DNA of 64,000 nucleotides from Pseudomonas fluorescens Q2-87. Its GTDB lineage: Bacteria; Pseudomonadota; Gammaproteobacteria; Pseudomonadales; Pseudomonadaceae. Where the stretch lies: assembly GCF_000281895.1 (NCBI RefSeq), contig NZ_CM001558.1, forward strand, positions 4,964,556-5,028,555. Direction: 5' to 3'. Made by a program: the position numbers and the translations under genes. Of this stretch, positions 19,619-30,368 are shown one piece after another (within the stretch, counting starts at the first letter, position 1; each line of letters opens with the position of its first letter). Below the pieces are notes generated by a model. That model worked only from the letters and a program-made list of their open reading frames with translations, made no database searches and was not told where the DNA came from.

Positions 19619-20754
19619 AGTTTCTCCGCCGCTTCGCGCAGCGTCTCCTCACGCTTGGCAAAGCACAGGCGCACCAGGCACTGGCCCTGCGGTGGGTTCT
19701 GGTAGAAGACCGAGACCGGGATCGTCGCCACACCGTGCTCGCGGGTCATCCAGACCGCCATATCGACATCATTCAAGTCCGGACGGATTTGCGAGTAATC
19801 CACCAGTTGGAAATAGGTACCGGCCACCCGTGTGAAGCTGAACCGCGACGGGGCCAGCAGATCACAGAACAGGTCGCGCTTGGCCTGGTAGAAATCCGGC
19901 AGCGCCTCGACGTGCTCCGGATGCTCGGCCATGTAGTCGGCCAGGGCGTACTGCAACGGTGTCACACCGCAGAAGCTGACGTACTGGTGCACCTTGCGCA
20001 GTTCAGTCGTCAGGGCCGGCGGCGCCACCACGTAGCCGGTTTTCCAGCCGGTGACGTGATAGGTCTTGCCGAACGAACTGACCACGAAAGCCCGTCGATA
20101 CAGCTCCTCGTGGGCCAGCACGCTGGCATGGGACACGCCGTCAAACACCAAGTGTTCATAGACTTCGTCGCTGATCAGGTAGATGTCCCGGTCGCGAATC
20201 AGCGCCGCCAGTTGATCCAGTTCGGCATGGCTGATCAAGGCGCCGCTGGGGTTGTGCGGCGTGTTGAGGATGATCATGCGCGTGCGCGAGCTCAGGGCCT
20301 CACCGAGCTTTTGGAAATCGATGGCGAAATCACCCAGGCCCAGTTGCACATGCACGCAGCGCCCGCCGGCCAATTGCACCGCCGGCTCGTAGCTGTCATA
20401 GCAAGGGTCAAATACGATCACTTCGTCGCCGCTGTGCACCACCGCCGCGATGGCACAGAAAATCGCCTGGGTCGCGCCGGGCGTCACGGTGACTTCCTGA
20501 TCGGCATCAACCGTGGCGCCATAGCTACGGCTGATTTTCGCCGCGATCTGCTGACGCAGGGCCGGCAAACCGGTCATCGGCGAATACTGGTTATGGCCCT
20601 GGGCGATGTGCCGGCCAACCGCATCGCGCAGAGCCTGCGGGCCATCAAAATCGGGAAATCCCTGGGACAGGTTCAGCGCGCCGGTCTGCGCAGCGAGCTG
20701 GGACATCTGGGTGAAGATAGTAATGCCAACATTCGGCAACTTGCTGGTGATCAT
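19606..20754 (-). CDS. PLP-dependent aminotransferase (methionine/glutamine type, YbdL-like)
   Basis: A 382-residue fold-type I class I/II aminotransferase. Features include NLSQGFPDFDGP near the N-terminus, SDEVYEHLVFDG, and the PLP lysine in SSFGKTYHVTGWK. It most resembles YbdL and kynurenine/glutamine transaminase K, which use methionine or glutamine to aminate keto acids such as keto-methylthiobutyrate in methionine salvage. Pairing with an omega-amidase supports glutamine as the amino donor, since the amidase makes the reaction irreversible. Start 20754 (MITSKLPNVG) is chosen over an upstream ATG at 20820. Confidence 0.88.
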   Translation of the reverse strand: MITSKLPNVGITIFTQMSQLAAQTGALNLSQGFPDFDGPQALRDAVGRHIAQGHNQYSPMTGLPALRQQIAAKISRSYGATVDADQEVTVTPGATQAIFCAIAAVVHSGDEVIVFDPCYDSYEPAVQLAGGRCVHVQLGLGDFAIDFQKLGEALSSRTRMIILNTPHNPSGALISHAELDQLAALIRDRDIYLISDEVYEHLVFDGVSHASVLAHEELYRRAFVVSSFGKTYHVTGWKTGYVVAPPALTTELRKVHQYVSFCGVTPLQYALADYMAEHPEHVEALPDFYQAKRDLFCDLLAPSRFSFTRVAGTYFQLVDYSQIRPDLNDVDMAVWMTREHGVATIPVSVFYQNPPQGQCLVRLCFAKREETLREAAEKLCVI

Positions 20755-20828
20755 GCGGGGTTCCCTGCGCTGCACCCGGCTCTGGTGCGGCGCGGGAGAG
20801 ATCGAGGATAGCCCAATCACCGGGCATG

Positions 20829-20857
20829 AAAAAGGGTGCCACCAAGGGCACCCTTTT
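20829..20857 (-). terminator. Terminator downstream of der
   Basis: AAAAGGGTGCC paired with GGCACCCTTTT in the gap between der and the aminotransferase gene, both on the minus strand. Confidence 0.75.
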
Positions 20858-20874
20858 CATGTCGCCGAACGACC

Positions 20875-20998
20875 GTGGCGAGGGAGCTTGCTCCCGCTGG
20901 GCTGCGCAGCAGCCCCTGGGTTGTGCCTGATGCACTGCGGGGGCAGAGACATCTGGGGGGCGCTTCGCACCCCAGCGGGAGCAAGCTCCCTCGCCACA
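20875..20998. repeat. REP doublet (REPIN), group GTGGCGAGGGAGC
   Basis: GTGGCGAGGGAGCTTGCTCC and its inverse, with a longer spacer than usual, between the terminator and the der stop. Confidence 0.9.
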
Positions 20999-21024
20999 CA
21001 AGCTTGCGGGCAACAGGTATTGAA

Positions 21025-22497
21025 TCAGCGCTTGTCGCGGCGCTTCTTGTCGGCCTTCTTGTGGTGCGACATCAAGCGGCGCTTCTTGTTGACCTGGCGG
21101 TCGGTGAGCGTGTTCTTGTTGCCTTCGTACGGGTTCTCGCCGCCCTTGAATTCAATGCGGATCGGCGTGCCGACCAGCTTCAGGACGCGGCGATAAGTGT
21201 TTTCCAAGTAACGAACATACGACTTGGGCACCTTCTCGATCTGGTTACCGTGGATCACGATAATCGGCGGGTTGGCACCGCCCAAGTGGGCATAGCGCAG
21301 CTTGATCCGACGGTTGTTGACCATTGGTGGCGCGTGCTCGCCAACGGCGTCTTCCAGGATCTGGGTCAGGCGGTTGGTCGGCCAGCGGGTGACCGCCGAC
21401 TTGAACGAGTTCTGCACCGACGCGTAGAGGTTGCCCACGCCCGTGCCGTGCAGGGCCGAGATGAAGTGGATGTCGGCGAAGTCGACGAAGAACAGCCGGC
21501 GCTGCAATTCGACCTTCACGAAATCCCGCTCGCTCGGCGTCATGCCGTCCCACTTGTTGATCGCGATGACCAATGCACGACCGGCCTCCAGAGCGAAGCC
21601 CAGCAGGTTCAGGTCGTGGTCGACCACGCCCTCGCGGGCGTCCATCACGAAGATCACCACGTTGGCGTCTTTGATCGCCTGCAGGGTCTTGACCACGGAG
21701 AACTTTTCAACTTCTTCGTGGATCTTTCCGCGCTTACGCACACCGGCGGTGTCGATCAGCGTGTACTTCTCTTCGTTACGCTCGAAAGGAATGTAGATGC
21801 TGTCACGGGTGGTGCCGGGCTGGTCGTACACGATGACCCGGTCTTCGCCGAGCATGCGGTTGACCAACGTCGACTTGCCCACGTTCGGGCGGCCGATGAT
21901 CGCGATCTTGATCCCGTCCTTTTCGCTTGGGCCCGGAATGCGCTTGGCTTCCTCGCCTTCGGCAACGATCTCTTCTTCGCCGTCTTCCGGCTCTTCCGCG
22001 TCGTCTTTGGGGAAGCTCTCCAGAGCGATTTCCAGCATCTGGGTGATGCCACGCCCGTGGGCACCGGCGATCGGGATCGCCTGGCCCATGCCCAACGGTG
22101 CGAATTCGGCGCGAGCCATGTCCGGGTCGATGTTGTCGACCTTGTTGGCGACCACGTAGGAACGCTTGTTACGCTTGCGCAAATGCTCGGCGATCATCTG
22201 GTCGGCGGCGGTAAAACCGGCCTTGGCGTCTACCAGGAACAGCACCACATCGGCTTCTTCGATGGCAAGCAGCGACTGCTCGGCCATTTTTTCGTCCATG
22301 CCGTGTTCATCACCGGAGATGCCGCCGGTGTCGACCAGAATATAGGTACGCCCTTGCCACTTGGCCTCACCGTATTGGCGATCACGGGTCAGACCGGACA
22401 AGTCGCCGACAATGGCGTCGCGAGTCCTGGTCAGGCGGTTGAACAAGGTGGACTTGCCGACGTTCGGTCGGCCCACCAGGGCGATTACGGGAACCAT
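21025..22497 (-). CDS. der: Ribosome biogenesis GTPase Der (EngA)
   Basis: An essential GTPase for 50S subunit assembly. It has two tandem G domains: the first with [11 protein letters not shown] at residues 8-18 and DTGG, the second with [13 protein letters not shown] near 200 and DTAGVRKRG, followed by a KH-like C-terminal domain and a basic tail rich in Lys and Arg. The protein is 490 residues. The start at 22497 (MVPVIALVG) is the family start. A hairpin lies between bamB and der, so der may also have its own transcription. Confidence 0.97.
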   Translation of the reverse strand: MVPVIALVGRPNVGKSTLFNRLTRTRDAIVGDLSGLTRDRQYGEAKWQGRTYILVDTGGISGDEHGMDEKMAEQSLLAIEEADVVLFLVDAKAGFTAADQMIAEHLRKRNKRSYVVANKVDNIDPDMARAEFAPLGMGQAIPIAGAHGRGITQMLEIALESFPKDDAEEPEDGEEEIVAEGEEAKRIPGPSEKDGIKIAIIGRPNVGKSTLVNRMLGEDRVIVYDQPGTTRDSIYIPFERNEEKYTLIDTAGVRKRGKIHEEVEKFSVVKTLQAIKDANVVIFVMDAREGVVDHDLNLLGFALEAGRALVIAINKWDGMTPSERDFVKVELQRRLFFVDFADIHFISALHGTGVGNLYASVQNSFKSAVTRWPTNRLTQILEDAVGEHAPPMVNNRRIKLRYAHLGGANPPIIVIHGNQIEKVPKSYVRYLENTYRRVLKLVGTPIRIEFKGGENPYEGNKNTLTDRQVNKKRRLMSHHKKADKKRRDKR

Positions 22498-22526
22498 GCG
22501 GCTCTCCACTTCGTTATTTCAGAAAA

Positions 22527-22553
22527 TACAAAAGCCGCTGCGAGGCAGCGGCT
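22527..22553 (-). terminator. Hairpin between bamB and der
   Basis: AGCCGCTGC-CTC-GCAGCGGCT followed by a T-rich stretch on the minus strand. It may stop or attenuate bamB operon transcription before der. Confidence 0.7.
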
Positions 22554-22630
22554 GGTGCTCGGGGCAGTCTGTGCAAGCCCTGCAAACCTTGTGAACAAGG
22601 CCGCTTGGGGGATTAGCCCCAAGCATAGTC

Positions 22631-23782
22631 TTACTTGATGGTCAGGGCTTCCAGTTTGCCGCTGTTGCCATATACATAAATCATGTTGCCCGCCACCAGC
22701 GGACGAGCCCGCAGGCCGTCGCTGTCGATGCGCTCGCGGCCGACGAAACGGCCGTCCACCTGACTGAGCAGGTGCAGGTAACCTTCCAGGTCACCCACTG
22801 CCACGTAGCTGGAAAACACTTCCGGGGCCGACAGTTGACGACGGGCCAGGGAGTCGTTGCTCCACAAAGCAGTAGTGGAGCGCTCGTCGACGCCTTCAAC
22901 CGTGCCCGAGGACAGGCTCACGTAGACGCTGCCAAAACCCTGGGCGACACCGGCGTAGCTGGACGCATCGCGCTGCCACAGCGGACGACCGCTTTCCAGG
23001 TCCAGCGCCGCGACGCGACCCTGGTAGCTGGCGACATACAGTGTACCGCCGGACAGCAACAGGCCGCCGTCGATGTCGACCACACGTTCCAGTTCCGAAC
23101 GACCTTGTGGGACCGCTACCCGTTGCTCCCAGACCGGTACGCCGTTAGAAATATCCAGGGCGACCACTTTACCGGTCGACAGGCCAGCCACCGCGAGGCG
23201 GTTGGTGACGATCGGCGCACTGGTGCCACGCAGGGTCAGTACCGCCGGGGTGCTGTCGTACAACCAGCGCTGATTGCCGGTGGCGGCATCCAGGCCGATC
23301 AGGCGGTCGTCCTGGGTCTGGACCACGACCACATCGCCATTGGTGGCTGGCGGTGCGAGGACTTCACTGGTCACGCGGGCGCGCCATTTCTCTTCACCGC
23401 TGCTTGCGTCCAGGGCGACGATCTCACCCTTGAGCGTGCCGATCATGACCAGCCCGTAACCCACGCCAACGGCGCCGGAAACAGGCAGTTCGAGATCTTT
23501 CTTCCACTTCACGTCGCCATTGCTGCGATCCATCGCCATGACCACGCCCGTGACGTCGCCTGCATAGATGGTGTCGCCATCAATAGCCGGCACCAGCATG
23601 TTGTAGGTTTCACCCTGGCCATCGCCAATGGAACGGCTCCACTGCTTCTGCAGCACGACTTCTTCTTTGAAGTCGGTCAGTTCGGCCGGAGGCAGTTCTT
23701 TTTTGCTGTTGCTGCTGCAACCCGCGGCCAGAATGGCCAGGGCCAGCAATGCTGCATGTTTCCAACGGATCACGTCACGCAT
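22631..23782 (-). CDS. bamB: Outer membrane assembly lipoprotein BamB
   Basis: A component of the BAM complex that inserts beta-barrel proteins into the outer membrane. The lipoprotein signal ends ILAAGC (Cys about 20). The rest is an eight-bladed PQQ-type beta-propeller, seen as repeats of the pattern GxVxALDxxxGxxxW (for example DRSNGDVKWKK and DLESGRPLWQRD). Start 23782 (MRDVIRWKH) overlaps the preceding gene by eight bases. The protein has 383 residues, as in Pseudomonas. Confidence 0.96.
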   Translation of the reverse strand: MRDVIRWKHAALLALAILAAGCSSNSKKELPPAELTDFKEEVVLQKQWSRSIGDGQGETYNMLVPAIDGDTIYAGDVTGVVMAMDRSNGDVKWKKDLELPVSGAVGVGYGLVMIGTLKGEIVALDASSGEEKWRARVTSEVLAPPATNGDVVVVQTQDDRLIGLDAATGNQRWLYDSTPAVLTLRGTSAPIVTNRLAVAGLSTGKVVALDISNGVPVWEQRVAVPQGRSELERVVDIDGGLLLSGGTLYVASYQGRVAALDLESGRPLWQRDASSYAGVAQGFGSVYVSLSSGTVEGVDERSTTALWSNDSLARRQLSAPEVFSSYVAVGDLEGYLHLLSQVDGRFVGRERIDSDGLRARPLVAGNMIYVYGNSGKLEALTIK

Positions 23783-24416
23783 CCCCTTTGGCCAGGTCGT
23801 CGAGCTTGATTTGCAGGCCACCGACCGCGGCTTCATCCGACAGCGCAGCCTTCGCTTTCTGGTAGGCCGCATGGGCCTCATCGGCGCGGCCCAGCTGTAC
23901 CAGCAGGTCGCCCTTGAGTTCTTCGCGGGTCGCCAGGAACGCCTTGTCGGCATCACCGTCGAGCAGCTTCAACGCGTCTTCGGTCTTGTTCTGAGCCGCC
24001 AACACCTGTGCCAGGCGCTGACGCGCCACTTCGCCCAAGGTTGGGTTGGCCGGCTTGTCGACGATGCCTTTGAGTTCGGTGGCCGCGTCATCCAGCTTGC
24101 CGCTATCCACCGCAACCTTGGCCACGAACAGGCGACCGTATTGCGCATAGGCGGTGCCGCCGAATTCCTTGTCGAGCTTGCCGGCCAGGTCCGCCACACG
24201 GGCAGCGTCAGGCTTGCCGTCGGGAGTCAGCGTGGTTTCCAGCAATTGCTGGTAAAGCGCCGAGGCGCCTTGCGACTGGCTGCTCTGGTATTTCTGGTAG
24301 GCCTGCCAGCCGAACACGATGACCAGCGCCAACAGGCCGCCAGTGACCAGCGGCTTGCCGTTGCGCGTCCACCAGTCCTTCAAATCCGCCAGCTGTTCAT
24401 CTTCGGTACTCGACAC
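23775..24416 (-). CDS. YfgM-like membrane-anchored TPR protein, ancillary SecYEG subunit
   Basis: A 213-residue protein with one N-terminal membrane segment (about residues 24-40, VTGGLLALVIVFGWQAY) and a periplasmic tetratricopeptide region. The family (DUF2133/YfgM) associates with PpiD and SecYEG and helps hand exported proteins to periplasmic chaperones. The order hisS-yfgM-bamB-der is the standard gammaproteobacterial one and confirms identity. Confidence 0.92.
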   Translation of the reverse strand: MSSTEDEQLADLKDWWTRNGKPLVTGGLLALVIVFGWQAYQKYQSSQSQGASALYQQLLETTLTPDGKPDAARVADLAGKLDKEFGGTAYAQYGRLFVAKVAVDSGKLDDAATELKGIVDKPANPTLGEVARQRLAQVLAAQNKTEDALKLLDGDADKAFLATREELKGDLLVQLGRADEAHAAYQKAKAALSDEAAVGGLQIKLDDLAKGDA

Positions 24417-24456
24417 CCCAATACTCCTTAATCGCTAAATCGGCTGTTCGACAGCT

Positions 24457-25746
24457 TCAACCCTGCACGACGCAGGTGGCCAGGTGTGCAGCAAGCACAT
24501 CCCAGGCAATACTTTGTTGTTCGCCCTGGCCACGCAGGGGTTTGAAACCTACCACTTGTTGGGCCAGTTCGTCGTCACCCAGGATCAGTGCGTACAGCGC
24601 ACCGCTCTTGTCGGCTTTCTTGAACTGGCTCTTGAAGCTTCCACCGCCGGCATTGATTTGCAGGCGCAGGTTGGGCAACTGGTCGCGGATCCGCTCGCTC
24701 AATGACAAGGCTGCCAGTTCGGCGGCCTCACCAAAAGCGCACAGGTAGACGTCGACTTGACGGGACAGCTCTTGCGGAACCTTGTCCAAGGCTTCGAGCA
24801 TCAACACCAGGCGCTCGATGCCCATGGCAAAGCCCACGCCTGGAGTCGGCTTGCCGCCCATCTGCTCCACCAGCCCGTCGTAACGGCCGCCGGCGCACAC
24901 AGTGCCCTGGGCACCGAGCTTGTCGGTGACCCATTCGAAAACAGTCTTGCTGTAGTAATCCAGGCCACGAACCAACTTGGGGTTGATCACGTAGGGAATG
25001 CCGACGGCATCCAGGCGCGCCTTCAACCCTTCGAAATGCGCGCGGGATTCGTCGTCGAGGTAGTCGGCCATTTTCGGGGCGTCGACCAGCACCGCTTGGG
25101 TGTCGGCATTCTTGGTGTCGAGCACGCGCAGTGGGTTGGTCTTCAGACGGCGCTGGCTGTCTTCGTCCAGCTTGTCCAGGTGCGCGGAGAGAAACTCCAC
25201 CAACGCTTCACGGTAGCGCCCACGGGATTCGCTGGTGCCCAGGCTGTTGAGCTCGAGCTTGACCGCATCGCGAAGACCCAGCTCGCCCCACAGGCGCCAG
25301 GTCATGACGATCAGCTCGGCATCGATGTCCGGGCCGTCGAGGTTGAACACTTCGAGACCGATCTGGTGGAACTGGCGATAACGGCCTTTCTGCGGGCGTT
25401 CGTGACGGAACATCGGGCCGACGTACCAGAGTTTCTGCACCTGGCCGCCGCCTGTGATGCCATGCTCGAGCACTGCACGCACGCAGGCCGCCGTGCCTTC
25501 AGGGCGCAGGGTCAGGGAGTCACCGTTGCGGTCGTCGAAGGTGTACATCTCCTTTTCGACGATGTCGGTCACTTCACCAATGGAGCGCTTGAACAGTTCG
25601 GTGAATTCGACGATGGGCATGCGGATCTGCCGGTAACCGTAGTTATCCAGCAAACGCGCCACGGTGCCTTCGAAATAGCGCCACAGGGGCGTCTGCTCGG
25701 GCAGGATGTCGTTCATGCCACGAATGGCTTGCAGAGACTTGCTCAC
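24457..25746 (-). CDS. hisS: Histidyl-tRNA synthetase
   Basis: A class II aminoacyl-tRNA synthetase of 429 residues. Class II motif 2 is seen around [17 protein letters not shown], the histidine-specific motifs [13 protein letters not shown] and ARYDGL-like [13 protein letters not shown] follow, and the C-terminal anticodon-binding domain is complete. It is 40 bases upstream of yfgM in the same operon. Confidence 0.98.
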   Translation of the reverse strand: MSKSLQAIRGMNDILPEQTPLWRYFEGTVARLLDNYGYRQIRMPIVEFTELFKRSIGEVTDIVEKEMYTFDDRNGDSLTLRPEGTAACVRAVLEHGITGGGQVQKLWYVGPMFRHERPQKGRYRQFHQIGLEVFNLDGPDIDAELIVMTWRLWGELGLRDAVKLELNSLGTSESRGRYREALVEFLSAHLDKLDEDSQRRLKTNPLRVLDTKNADTQAVLVDAPKMADYLDDESRAHFEGLKARLDAVGIPYVINPKLVRGLDYYSKTVFEWVTDKLGAQGTVCAGGRYDGLVEQMGGKPTPGVGFAMGIERLVLMLEALDKVPQELSRQVDVYLCAFGEAAELAALSLSERIRDQLPNLRLQINAGGGSFKSQFKKADKSGALYALILGDDELAQQVVGFKPLRGQGEQQSIAWDVLAAHLATCVVQG

Positions 25747-25768
25747 AAAATTTCCTTAATTCGTTCGA

Positions 25769-26878
25769 TCAGCCGCGCGCGATGACCGCTGCGTCGGCTT
25801 CGACCTTTTCGGCCGCTTTCTGGCGGATCAGCCGTTCCAGCTCATCCACCAGATTGTCATTCGTCAGTTTCTGCGACGGCTTGCCGTCGATGTAAATCAG
25901 GTTCGGCGTACCGCCAGTCAGGCCAATATGGGCCTCCTTGGCTTCGCCCGGCCCGTTGACCACGCAACCGATCACCGCGACATCCAGCGGCACCAGCAGG
26001 TCCTCAAGGCGCCCTTCCAGCTCGTTCATGGTCTTGACCACATCGAAGTTCTGCCGCGAGCAGCTCGGGCAGGCGATGAAGTTGATCCCACGGGAACGCA
26101 GGTGCAGGGACTTGAGGATGTCGTAGCCGACTTTCACTTCCTCGACCGGATCAGCCGCCAACGAGATGCGGATGGTATCGCCAATCCCTTCGGCGAGCAG
26201 CATACCGAGGCCGACGGCAGATTTCACCGTACCCGAGCGCAACCCACCGGCTTCAGTGATGCCCAAGTGCAACGGCTGAACGATTTCCTTGGCCAACAGA
26301 CGGTAGGCTTCCACCGCCATGAACACGTCGGAAGCCTTCACGCTGACCTTGAAGTCCTGGAAATTCAGGCGTTCGAGGTGCTCGACGTGGCGCAGGGCCG
26401 ACTCTACCAGCGCCGCGGGGGTCGGTTCGCCGTATTTCTTTTGCAGGTCTTTTTCCAGGGAACCGGCGTTCACGCCGATACGGATCGGAATGCCCCGGTC
26501 ACGGGCGGCATCCACCACGGCGCGTACGCGGTCTTCGCGGCCGATGTTGCCCGGGTTGATACGCAGGCAATCTACACCCAGCTCGGCCACGCGCAAGGCA
26601 ATGCGATAGTCGAAGTGGATGTCGGCCACCAAGGGGACCTTGACCAATTGCTTGATCTTGCCGAACGCCTCGGCAGCGTCCATGTCCGGCACGGAAACCC
26701 GCACGATGTCGACACCGGCGGCTTCCAGGCGGTTGATCTGAGCGACCGTGGCGGCCACGTCGTTGGTGTCGCTGTTGGTCATGCTCTGCACAGCGATAGG
26801 CGCATCGCCGCCGACAGGCACGTTACCGACCCAGATCTTTCGGGATTCGCGACGCTTGATTGGAGATTCGCCGTGCAT
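25769..26878 (-). CDS. ispG: 4-hydroxy-3-methylbut-2-en-1-yl diphosphate synthase
   Basis: The [4Fe-4S] enzyme IspG (GcpE) of the MEP isoprenoid pathway, 369 residues. The N-terminal TIM barrel carries the substrate region [10 protein letters not shown] and RINPGNIG. The cluster cysteines are in ACPSCSR plus the later [10 protein letters not shown]. It lies 22 bases upstream of hisS. Confidence 0.97.
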   Translation of the reverse strand: MHGESPIKRRESRKIWVGNVPVGGDAPIAVQSMTNSDTNDVAATVAQINRLEAAGVDIVRVSVPDMDAAEAFGKIKQLVKVPLVADIHFDYRIALRVAELGVDCLRINPGNIGREDRVRAVVDAARDRGIPIRIGVNAGSLEKDLQKKYGEPTPAALVESALRHVEHLERLNFQDFKVSVKASDVFMAVEAYRLLAKEIVQPLHLGITEAGGLRSGTVKSAVGLGMLLAEGIGDTIRISLAADPVEEVKVGYDILKSLHLRSRGINFIACPSCSRQNFDVVKTMNELEGRLEDLLVPLDVAVIGCVVNGPGEAKEAHIGLTGGTPNLIYIDGKPSQKLTNDNLVDELERLIRQKAAEKVEADAAVIARG

Positions 26879-26881
26879 GAC

Positions 26882-27910
26882 TTATTGACCCAACTTCAGG
26901 CGAGCGGTCTCGCCACTGGTGAACGGAGCGATGTCGACCGGCTGGCCGTTGTAGCTGACCTGCGCGCCCCGGGCGTAACCCAGGCGTACGGCAAATGGCG
27001 GCTTGCCATTGATGGTGGTGCTGTCGCCCTTGCGCTTGAGGCCACTGAACAGCACTTTGCCGTTGCCATCGGTGACCTGTGTCCAGCAGTCGGCAACAAA
27101 CTGAATCTGTACCTGGCCTTCACCCGCGACTGGCGCCGGAGCCGGAGCTGCAGGAGCGGCGGAGGCTGTCGGCGCGACTGGAGCGGCGTGGGTAGCAGGC
27201 GCAGCCGGCGCTGGTGTGCTCGGCGCGGCAGGTGCAGCGGCAATCGGTGCTCCGCCTGTGGCCGGGGCAGCTGGCGCGGTCGGCGCGGAAGCAGGAACAG
27301 CCGGCTCAGCGCCCCCTTCGGCGTCCGCATCGTCCTGGCCTTGAGGCAGCGCCAGCGCGGTTTCGCCTTCGGCCTGGCCTTCGACTACGGCCTGGTCTTC
27401 CGGCTCGTCCAGCGGATGAATCTGGGTAGTGCCGTCCGCGCCTTCGACTTCGACATGCTCAGGGTTCATGGCGACCGGCTCCTTGTTGCGCAAGGAAGCC
27501 TGGTCCTGCCACCAGACAAAACCGCCGCCAATCACACCGATCAGCAACAACAGGCTGACGATCCGCAAAATGGTGTGGGAAACCCGCACCGGCTCTTCGA
27601 TGCGACCCAGGCTGTGCACGCTGCTGCCTTGGGCGTCGGAACCGGTGTACTGGTCGAATTGCTGGACCAGGACGGTCTGGTCCATGCCAAGCAATTTGGC
27701 ATAGGCGCGGATGTAGCCCCGGGCGAAGGTATGCCCCGGCAGTTTATCGAACGCGCCCGCTTCCAGATTGCTCAGGGAAGTCACGGTGAGATTGAGCTTG
27801 AGGGCCACTTCGGCCAGCGACCAACCATTGCTTTCGCGGGCTTGACGCAGGGTCTCACCGGGGTTTACGCGAGTCGCTGCTACAACTTCGGGATGCGCCG
27901 CTTTCATCAT
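26882..27910 (-). CDS. rodZ: Cytoskeleton protein RodZ
   Basis: A bitopic membrane protein linking MreB filaments to the cell-wall elongation complex. It has an N-terminal HTH_25 domain (about residues 15-85, GETLRQARESNGWSLAEVAL), a membrane segment near 110-130 (LRIVSLLLLIGVIGGGFVWW), a long Ala/Pro-rich periplasmic linker (about 180-250) and the C-terminal DUF4115 beta domain. The linker is repetitive and prone to length change. Start and pilW stop overlap (ATGA), and an adjacent second ATG is equally possible. Confidence 0.95.
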   Translation of the reverse strand: MMKAAHPEVVAATRVNPGETLRQARESNGWSLAEVALKLNLTVTSLSNLEAGAFDKLPGHTFARGYIRAYAKLLGMDQTVLVQQFDQYTGSDAQGSSVHSLGRIEEPVRVSHTILRIVSLLLLIGVIGGGFVWWQDQASLRNKEPVAMNPEHVEVEGADGTTQIHPLDEPEDQAVVEGQAEGETALALPQGQDDADAEGGAEPAVPASAPTAPAAPATGGAPIAAAPAAPSTPAPAAPATHAAPVAPTASAAPAAPAPAPVAGEGQVQIQFVADCWTQVTDGNGKVLFSGLKRKGDSTTINGKPPFAVRLGYARGAQVSYNGQPVDIAPFTSGETARLKLGQ

Positions 27911-28665
27911 TGCTCCGACAGGTATTGCTGATATTCCGGCGTACCGGGATAGAGTCTTTTGAGTTGCAGGCCATAACTTGCAGCCTTGTCGCGATCTTCA
28001 AACACGTGTGCCAACCGAACACCGAGCAATAGACTACGTGCATTTTGCTCACTCAGCAGGCTAAAACGCTCGTAGTAGTCGCGCGCGGGCACATAATGCC
28101 TGTCTTCGTAAGACAACTCAGCCATTTCCAGCAAGGCTCGCGGTTGCTGACGGTTGAGCCGTAGTGCCTTTTCCAACTGCTGGCGCGCCAGGTCACGCTG
28201 GCCGAGCTGCGCAGCCGTCATGCCAAGGTTCTCGAAAACCCGCGAACGCTCAGGATAAAGGGTATCGGCGGCAGCCTGCTCGAAACGCTCGTAGGCGTCC
28301 TTGTAGCGTTTCTGCTCGAAAAGAAAACTGCCGTAGTTGTTCAGGATCCGTGCATCTTGCGGCCGACCGGACAGCGCCTTGCGAAAGTGCTCGTCGGCCA
28401 GCTCGGGTTCCATCTCCGCCTGGAACACCAACGCCAGGGCCGCGTTGGCATCCGGGTCGGAACTGTCCAGCTCCAGGGCTTTCTTGAGCGGGACCTTGGC
28501 CCGCTCGGTCATGCCCTGTTGCAGGTAGCCAATGCCCAATTGCACATAGGCCACACGTGCCTCGTCGCGCCCCTTGCTGGTCTTCATCGGGTTGTAGTCA
28601 CCCGACAGGACACAACCGGAACAAAGGCCGGCCAACAGCAAAACGAGCGCGAAGCGCAGGGACAT
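27907..28665 (-). CDS. pilF: Type IV pilus biogenesis/stability lipoprotein PilF (PilW)
   Basis: A 252-residue outer-membrane pilotin that delivers and multimerises the PilQ secretin. The lipoprotein signal ends GLCSGC and the mature part consists of about six TPR motifs (for example AYVQLGIGYLQQGMTERAK and RVFENLGMTAAQLGQ). It overlaps rodZ by four bases and follows rlmN by 12, as in other pseudomonads. Confidence 0.94.
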   Translation of the reverse strand: MSLRFALVLLLAGLCSGCVLSGDYNPMKTSKGRDEARVAYVQLGIGYLQQGMTERAKVPLKKALELDSSDPDANAALALVFQAEMEPELADEHFRKALSGRPQDARILNNYGSFLFEQKRYKDAYERFEQAAADTLYPERSRVFENLGMTAAQLGQRDLARQQLEKALRLNRQQPRALLEMAELSYEDRHYVPARDYYERFSLLSEQNARSLLLGVRLAHVFEDRDKAASYGLQLKRLYPGTPEYQQYLSEQ

Positions 28666-28677
28666 AGAGTTCCTCTC

Positions 28678-29826
28678 TTAGTGACTGTTCGCAGCGTTTT
28701 GCACCGCATCGTCGGAGGCGTTCAATTCACGCACGGCAATGTAGCGTTCGCTGCGACGGGTGCGATCCAGCACCTGTCCTACCAATTGGCCACATGCGGC
28801 ATCGATGTCTTCGCCGCGAGTGGTACGCACGGTGACGTTGAAGCCAGCGTGGTGAAGCTGATCCTGGAAGCGACGAATCGCGTTGTTGCTCGGACGCTCG
28901 TAGCCGGAATGCGGGAACGGGTTGAACGGGATCAGGTTGATCTTGCATGGGATATTCTTGAGCAGCTCAATCATCTCGACTGCATGCTCGACCTTGTCGT
29001 TCACATCCTTGAGCAAGGTGTACTCGATTGTCAGCACACGTTTTTCGCCCAGGGACGACATGTAGCGCTGGCACGACTCGAGCAGCATCTTAAGCGGATA
29101 CTTCTTGTTGATCGGCACCAATTGGTTACGCAATGCGTCATTGGGTGCGTGCAGCGACAACGCCAGGGAGACGTCGATGTGCTTGGCCAGCTCATCGATC
29201 ATCGGCACCACGCCCGAGGTGGACAAGGTCACCCGGCGCTTGGAGATGCCGTAGCCCAGGTCATCCATCATCAGGTGCATGGCCGCGATGACGTTGTCAA
29301 AGTTCAGCAGCGGCTCACCCATGCCCATCATCACCACGTTGGTGATGGCACGGTCGACGGTCGCCGGGACGCTGCCAAAGGATTTGTTGGCAATCCACAC
29401 TTGGCCGATCACTTCGGCGGCGGTGAGGTTGCTATTGAAGCCTTGCTTGCCGGTGGAGCAGAAACTGCAATCCAGGGCACAGCCTGCCTGGGACGAAACG
29501 CACAAGGTGCCGCGTTTGCCCTGGGGAATGTAGACGGTCTCGACGCAGCTGCCGGACGCCACGCGCACCACCCACTTACGGGTGCCGTCGCTGGAAATGT
29601 CCTGGCTGACCACTTCGGGGCCGCGAATCTCGGCAACAGCCTTGAGCTTTTCGCGCAGGGCCTTGCCGACATTCGTCATGGCGTCGAAGTCGTCGACGCC
29701 AAAGTGGTGAATCCATTTCATCACCTGACCGGCACGGAAACGCTTCTCCCCGATCGAGTCGAAGAATTTCTCCATTTCCGGCTGGGTCAGCCCCAGCAGA
29801 TTGGTTTTAACAGTCGATGTAGTCAT
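28678..29826 (-). CDS. rlmN: 23S rRNA A2503 / tRNA A37 methyltransferase RlmN
   Basis: A radical-SAM enzyme that methylates C2 of adenosine in 23S rRNA and some tRNAs. The 382-residue protein has the CxxxCxxC cluster motif in [11 protein letters not shown] and the downstream GMGEPLLN. The C-terminal Cys needed for the methyl-Cys mechanism is in [13 protein letters not shown]. Confidence 0.97.
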   Translation of the reverse strand: MTTSTVKTNLLGLTQPEMEKFFDSIGEKRFRAGQVMKWIHHFGVDDFDAMTNVGKALREKLKAVAEIRGPEVVSQDISSDGTRKWVVRVASGSCVETVYIPQGKRGTLCVSSQAGCALDCSFCSTGKQGFNSNLTAAEVIGQVWIANKSFGSVPATVDRAITNVVMMGMGEPLLNFDNVIAAMHLMMDDLGYGISKRRVTLSTSGVVPMIDELAKHIDVSLALSLHAPNDALRNQLVPINKKYPLKMLLESCQRYMSSLGEKRVLTIEYTLLKDVNDKVEHAVEMIELLKNIPCKINLIPFNPFPHSGYERPSNNAIRRFQDQLHHAGFNVTVRTTRGEDIDAACGQLVGQVLDRTRRSERYIAVRELNASDDAVQNAANSH

Positions 29827-29854
29827 GGATTCACCTTCGCTCTTAAGCCAATGC

Positions 29855-30280
29855 TTAGCGAGCGGTTACTTCAGTAGCAGCGAAAAAGTAAGCGATTTCG
29901 CGAGCAGCAGCGGCTTCGGAGTCCGAACCGTGAACGGCGTTGGCGTCGATGGACTCGGCGAAGTCAGCACGGATGGTGCCGGCAGCAGCTTCTTTAGGGT
30001 TGGTAGCGCCCATCAGCTCACGGTTGCGAGCAATGGCGTTTTCGCCTTCCAGCACCTGAACGACAACCGGACCGGAAGTCATGAAAGCAACCAGTTCACC
30101 GAAGAAACCGCGCTCGCTGTGCTCAGCGTAGAAGCCTTCGGCTTCGGCCTTGGACAGTTGCTTCATTTTCGAAGCTACAACGCGCAGGCCAGCGTCTTCG
30201 AAGCGGGTAACGATCTTGCCGATCACGTTTTTAGCAACGGCGTCAGGCTTGATGATGGAGAAAGTACGTTGAACAGCCAT
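29855..30280 (-). CDS. ndk: Nucleoside diphosphate kinase
   Basis: A 141-residue kinase that equilibrates nucleoside tri- and diphosphates. It starts [15 protein letters not shown], and the phosphorylated active-site His lies in the NAVHGSDS motif near residue 115. It is 28 bases upstream of rlmN and downstream of the isc operon terminator. Confidence 0.98.
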   Translation of the reverse strand: MAVQRTFSIIKPDAVAKNVIGKIVTRFEDAGLRVVASKMKQLSKAEAEGFYAEHSERGFFGELVAFMTSGPVVVQVLEGENAIARNRELMGATNPKEAAAGTIRADFAESIDANAVHGSDSEAAAAREIAYFFAATEVTAR

Positions 30281-30316
30281 GGTGTAACTCCAGAAACGGT
30301 AATTTGCGAAAAATTA

Positions 30317-30339
30317 AACCCGCGAATTATACGCGGGTT
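30317..30339 (-). terminator. Terminator of the isc operon
   Basis: AACCCGCG-TATAATT-CGCGGGTT followed by TAATTTTT on the minus strand, just after iscX. Confidence 0.8.
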
Positions 30340-30368
30340 CAGGGGTATTGCCTAACCTGCCAGGTCGA

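Noticed and set aside
25928..27931. 667-codon plus-strand frame over ispG and rodZ
   Set aside because: Spans two real minus-strand genes and contains the mirror of the Ala/Pro linker of rodZ.
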